A DNA stretch of 12,178 nucleotides from an uncultured Roseiflexaceae bacterium (GTDB lineage: Bacteria; Chloroflexota; Chloroflexia; Chloroflexales; Roseiflexaceae): positions 1-12,178 of the forward strand of contig CALJIC010000163.1 in the NCBI GenBank assembly GCA_937974195.1, written 5' to 3'. The notes under the pieces are model-generated. The model was not told the DNA's origin. It did not search any database and was given only the letters and a program-made list of their open reading frames with translations. Below are positions 11,969-12,178 of this stretch, in pieces. The translations under genes were made by a program, and so were the position numbers. The number at the start of each line of letters is the position of its first letter. Within the stretch, counting starts at the first letter, position 1.

Positions 11969-12178
11969 CTAGTCGCTCTCGCACCCGATCCCGTCGTTGT
12001 CCGAGTCGAAGTTGTGCGGGTCGTCGCCGATGACGAGGAAGCGCCGGTACGGGATGTCGCCGCAGTTGAGATCGGGCGGCGGCGGCGGGATGCACACGGT
12101 CGGGTAGGACGGGTGGCACTGCGCCGGGTCCCGCGTGGCCGTCGGCGGCACCGTCGTTGAGGTCGGCGGCACCGTCGT
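11969..12178 (-). CDS. Excalibur-domain protein, C-terminal fragment (5' end outside window)
   Basis: The frame is open to the right edge, so only the last 69 residues are seen and the true start lies outside. The visible part opens with a TTVPPTS/TTVPPTA linker, then a CHPSYPTVCIPPPPP segment, then an excalibur domain: NCGDIPYRRFLV followed by DPHNFDSDNDGIGCES. The DSDNDG loop with its closing Cys-Glu is the calcium-binding DxDxDGxxCE signature of the family. Four cysteines are present. Such tails are commonly attached to secreted nucleases or other extracellular proteins, and the preceding Cys/Pro segment is often seen with them, but the catalytic part is not in view. The protein is convergent with the tRNA-Arg gene. 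Confidence 0.8.
   Translation of the reverse strand, partial: TTVPPTSTTVPPTATRDPAQCHPSYPTVCIPPPPPDLNCGDIPYRRFLVIGDDPHNFDSDNDGIGCESD
12141..12178. repeat. 21-bp tandem repeat encoding TTVPPT(S/A)
   Basis: A 21-base unit beginning GTCGGCGGCACCGTCGT (12141-12161) is followed by an identical 17-base copy (12162-12178) cut by the window edge. It encodes the linker repeat of the excalibur protein and may extend further. The identity is exact, unlike the diverged repeats at 4561-4629. Confidence 0.75.

Overview
This is a GC-rich bacterial window. Its style suggests a Chloroflexota (Chloroflexi) organism: Pro/Thr-rich spacers behind signal sequences, an amidase carrying repeated WYFAEG-type modules, a lipoprotein that joins carboxypeptidase-regulatory-like repeats to a DUF4015-type glycosidase-like domain, and an excalibur-tailed protein. 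The assignment is inferred from architecture, not from a search.

Layout. Positions 1-9918 hold six genes on the minus strand, nearly all concerned with the cell envelope. The first minus-strand group, in transcription order, is a 684-residue lipoprotein (7864-9918), a secreted AmpD/PGRP-type amidase with four C-terminal repeats (5335-7758), and a membrane-anchored coiled-coil protein with a Pro/Thr-rich tail (4506-5264). The second group starts from its own promoter at about 4383-4411. It is a tight operon of a histidine-kinase-like membrane protein (3163-4347), a class B penicillin-binding protein (1441-3156) and an S41-family lipoprotein (26-1444); the last two overlap as ATGA. A divergent control region (9919-10060) separates the minus-strand block from a plus-strand FAD-dependent oxidoreductase (10061-11344). 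That region contains a strong minus-strand promoter overlaid by a perfect 9-bp inverted repeat.

Positions 11417-11813 hold three tRNA genes: Leu(CAA) and Pro(CGG) from one near-consensus promoter, then a hairpin terminator, then Arg(CCG) from its own near-consensus promoter. All three encode their 3' CCA. The window ends in the C-terminal part of a minus-strand excalibur-domain protein that runs off the right edge.

The genes suggest peptidoglycan synthesis (PBP), peptidoglycan cleavage (amidase) and extracytoplasmic proteolysis (S41), with a membrane sensor-like protein leading the PBP operon. Three of these proteins depart from family norms. The kinase-like protein has no recognisable phosphoacceptor histidine, the S41 protein has Asn where CtpA-type enzymes have the catalytic Lys, and the PBP has extra hydrophobic segments at its N terminus. 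I see no CRISPR array, insertion sequence, prophage or defence system. The most interesting candidate is the kinase-like/PBP/S41 operon, followed by the palindromic divergent promoter.
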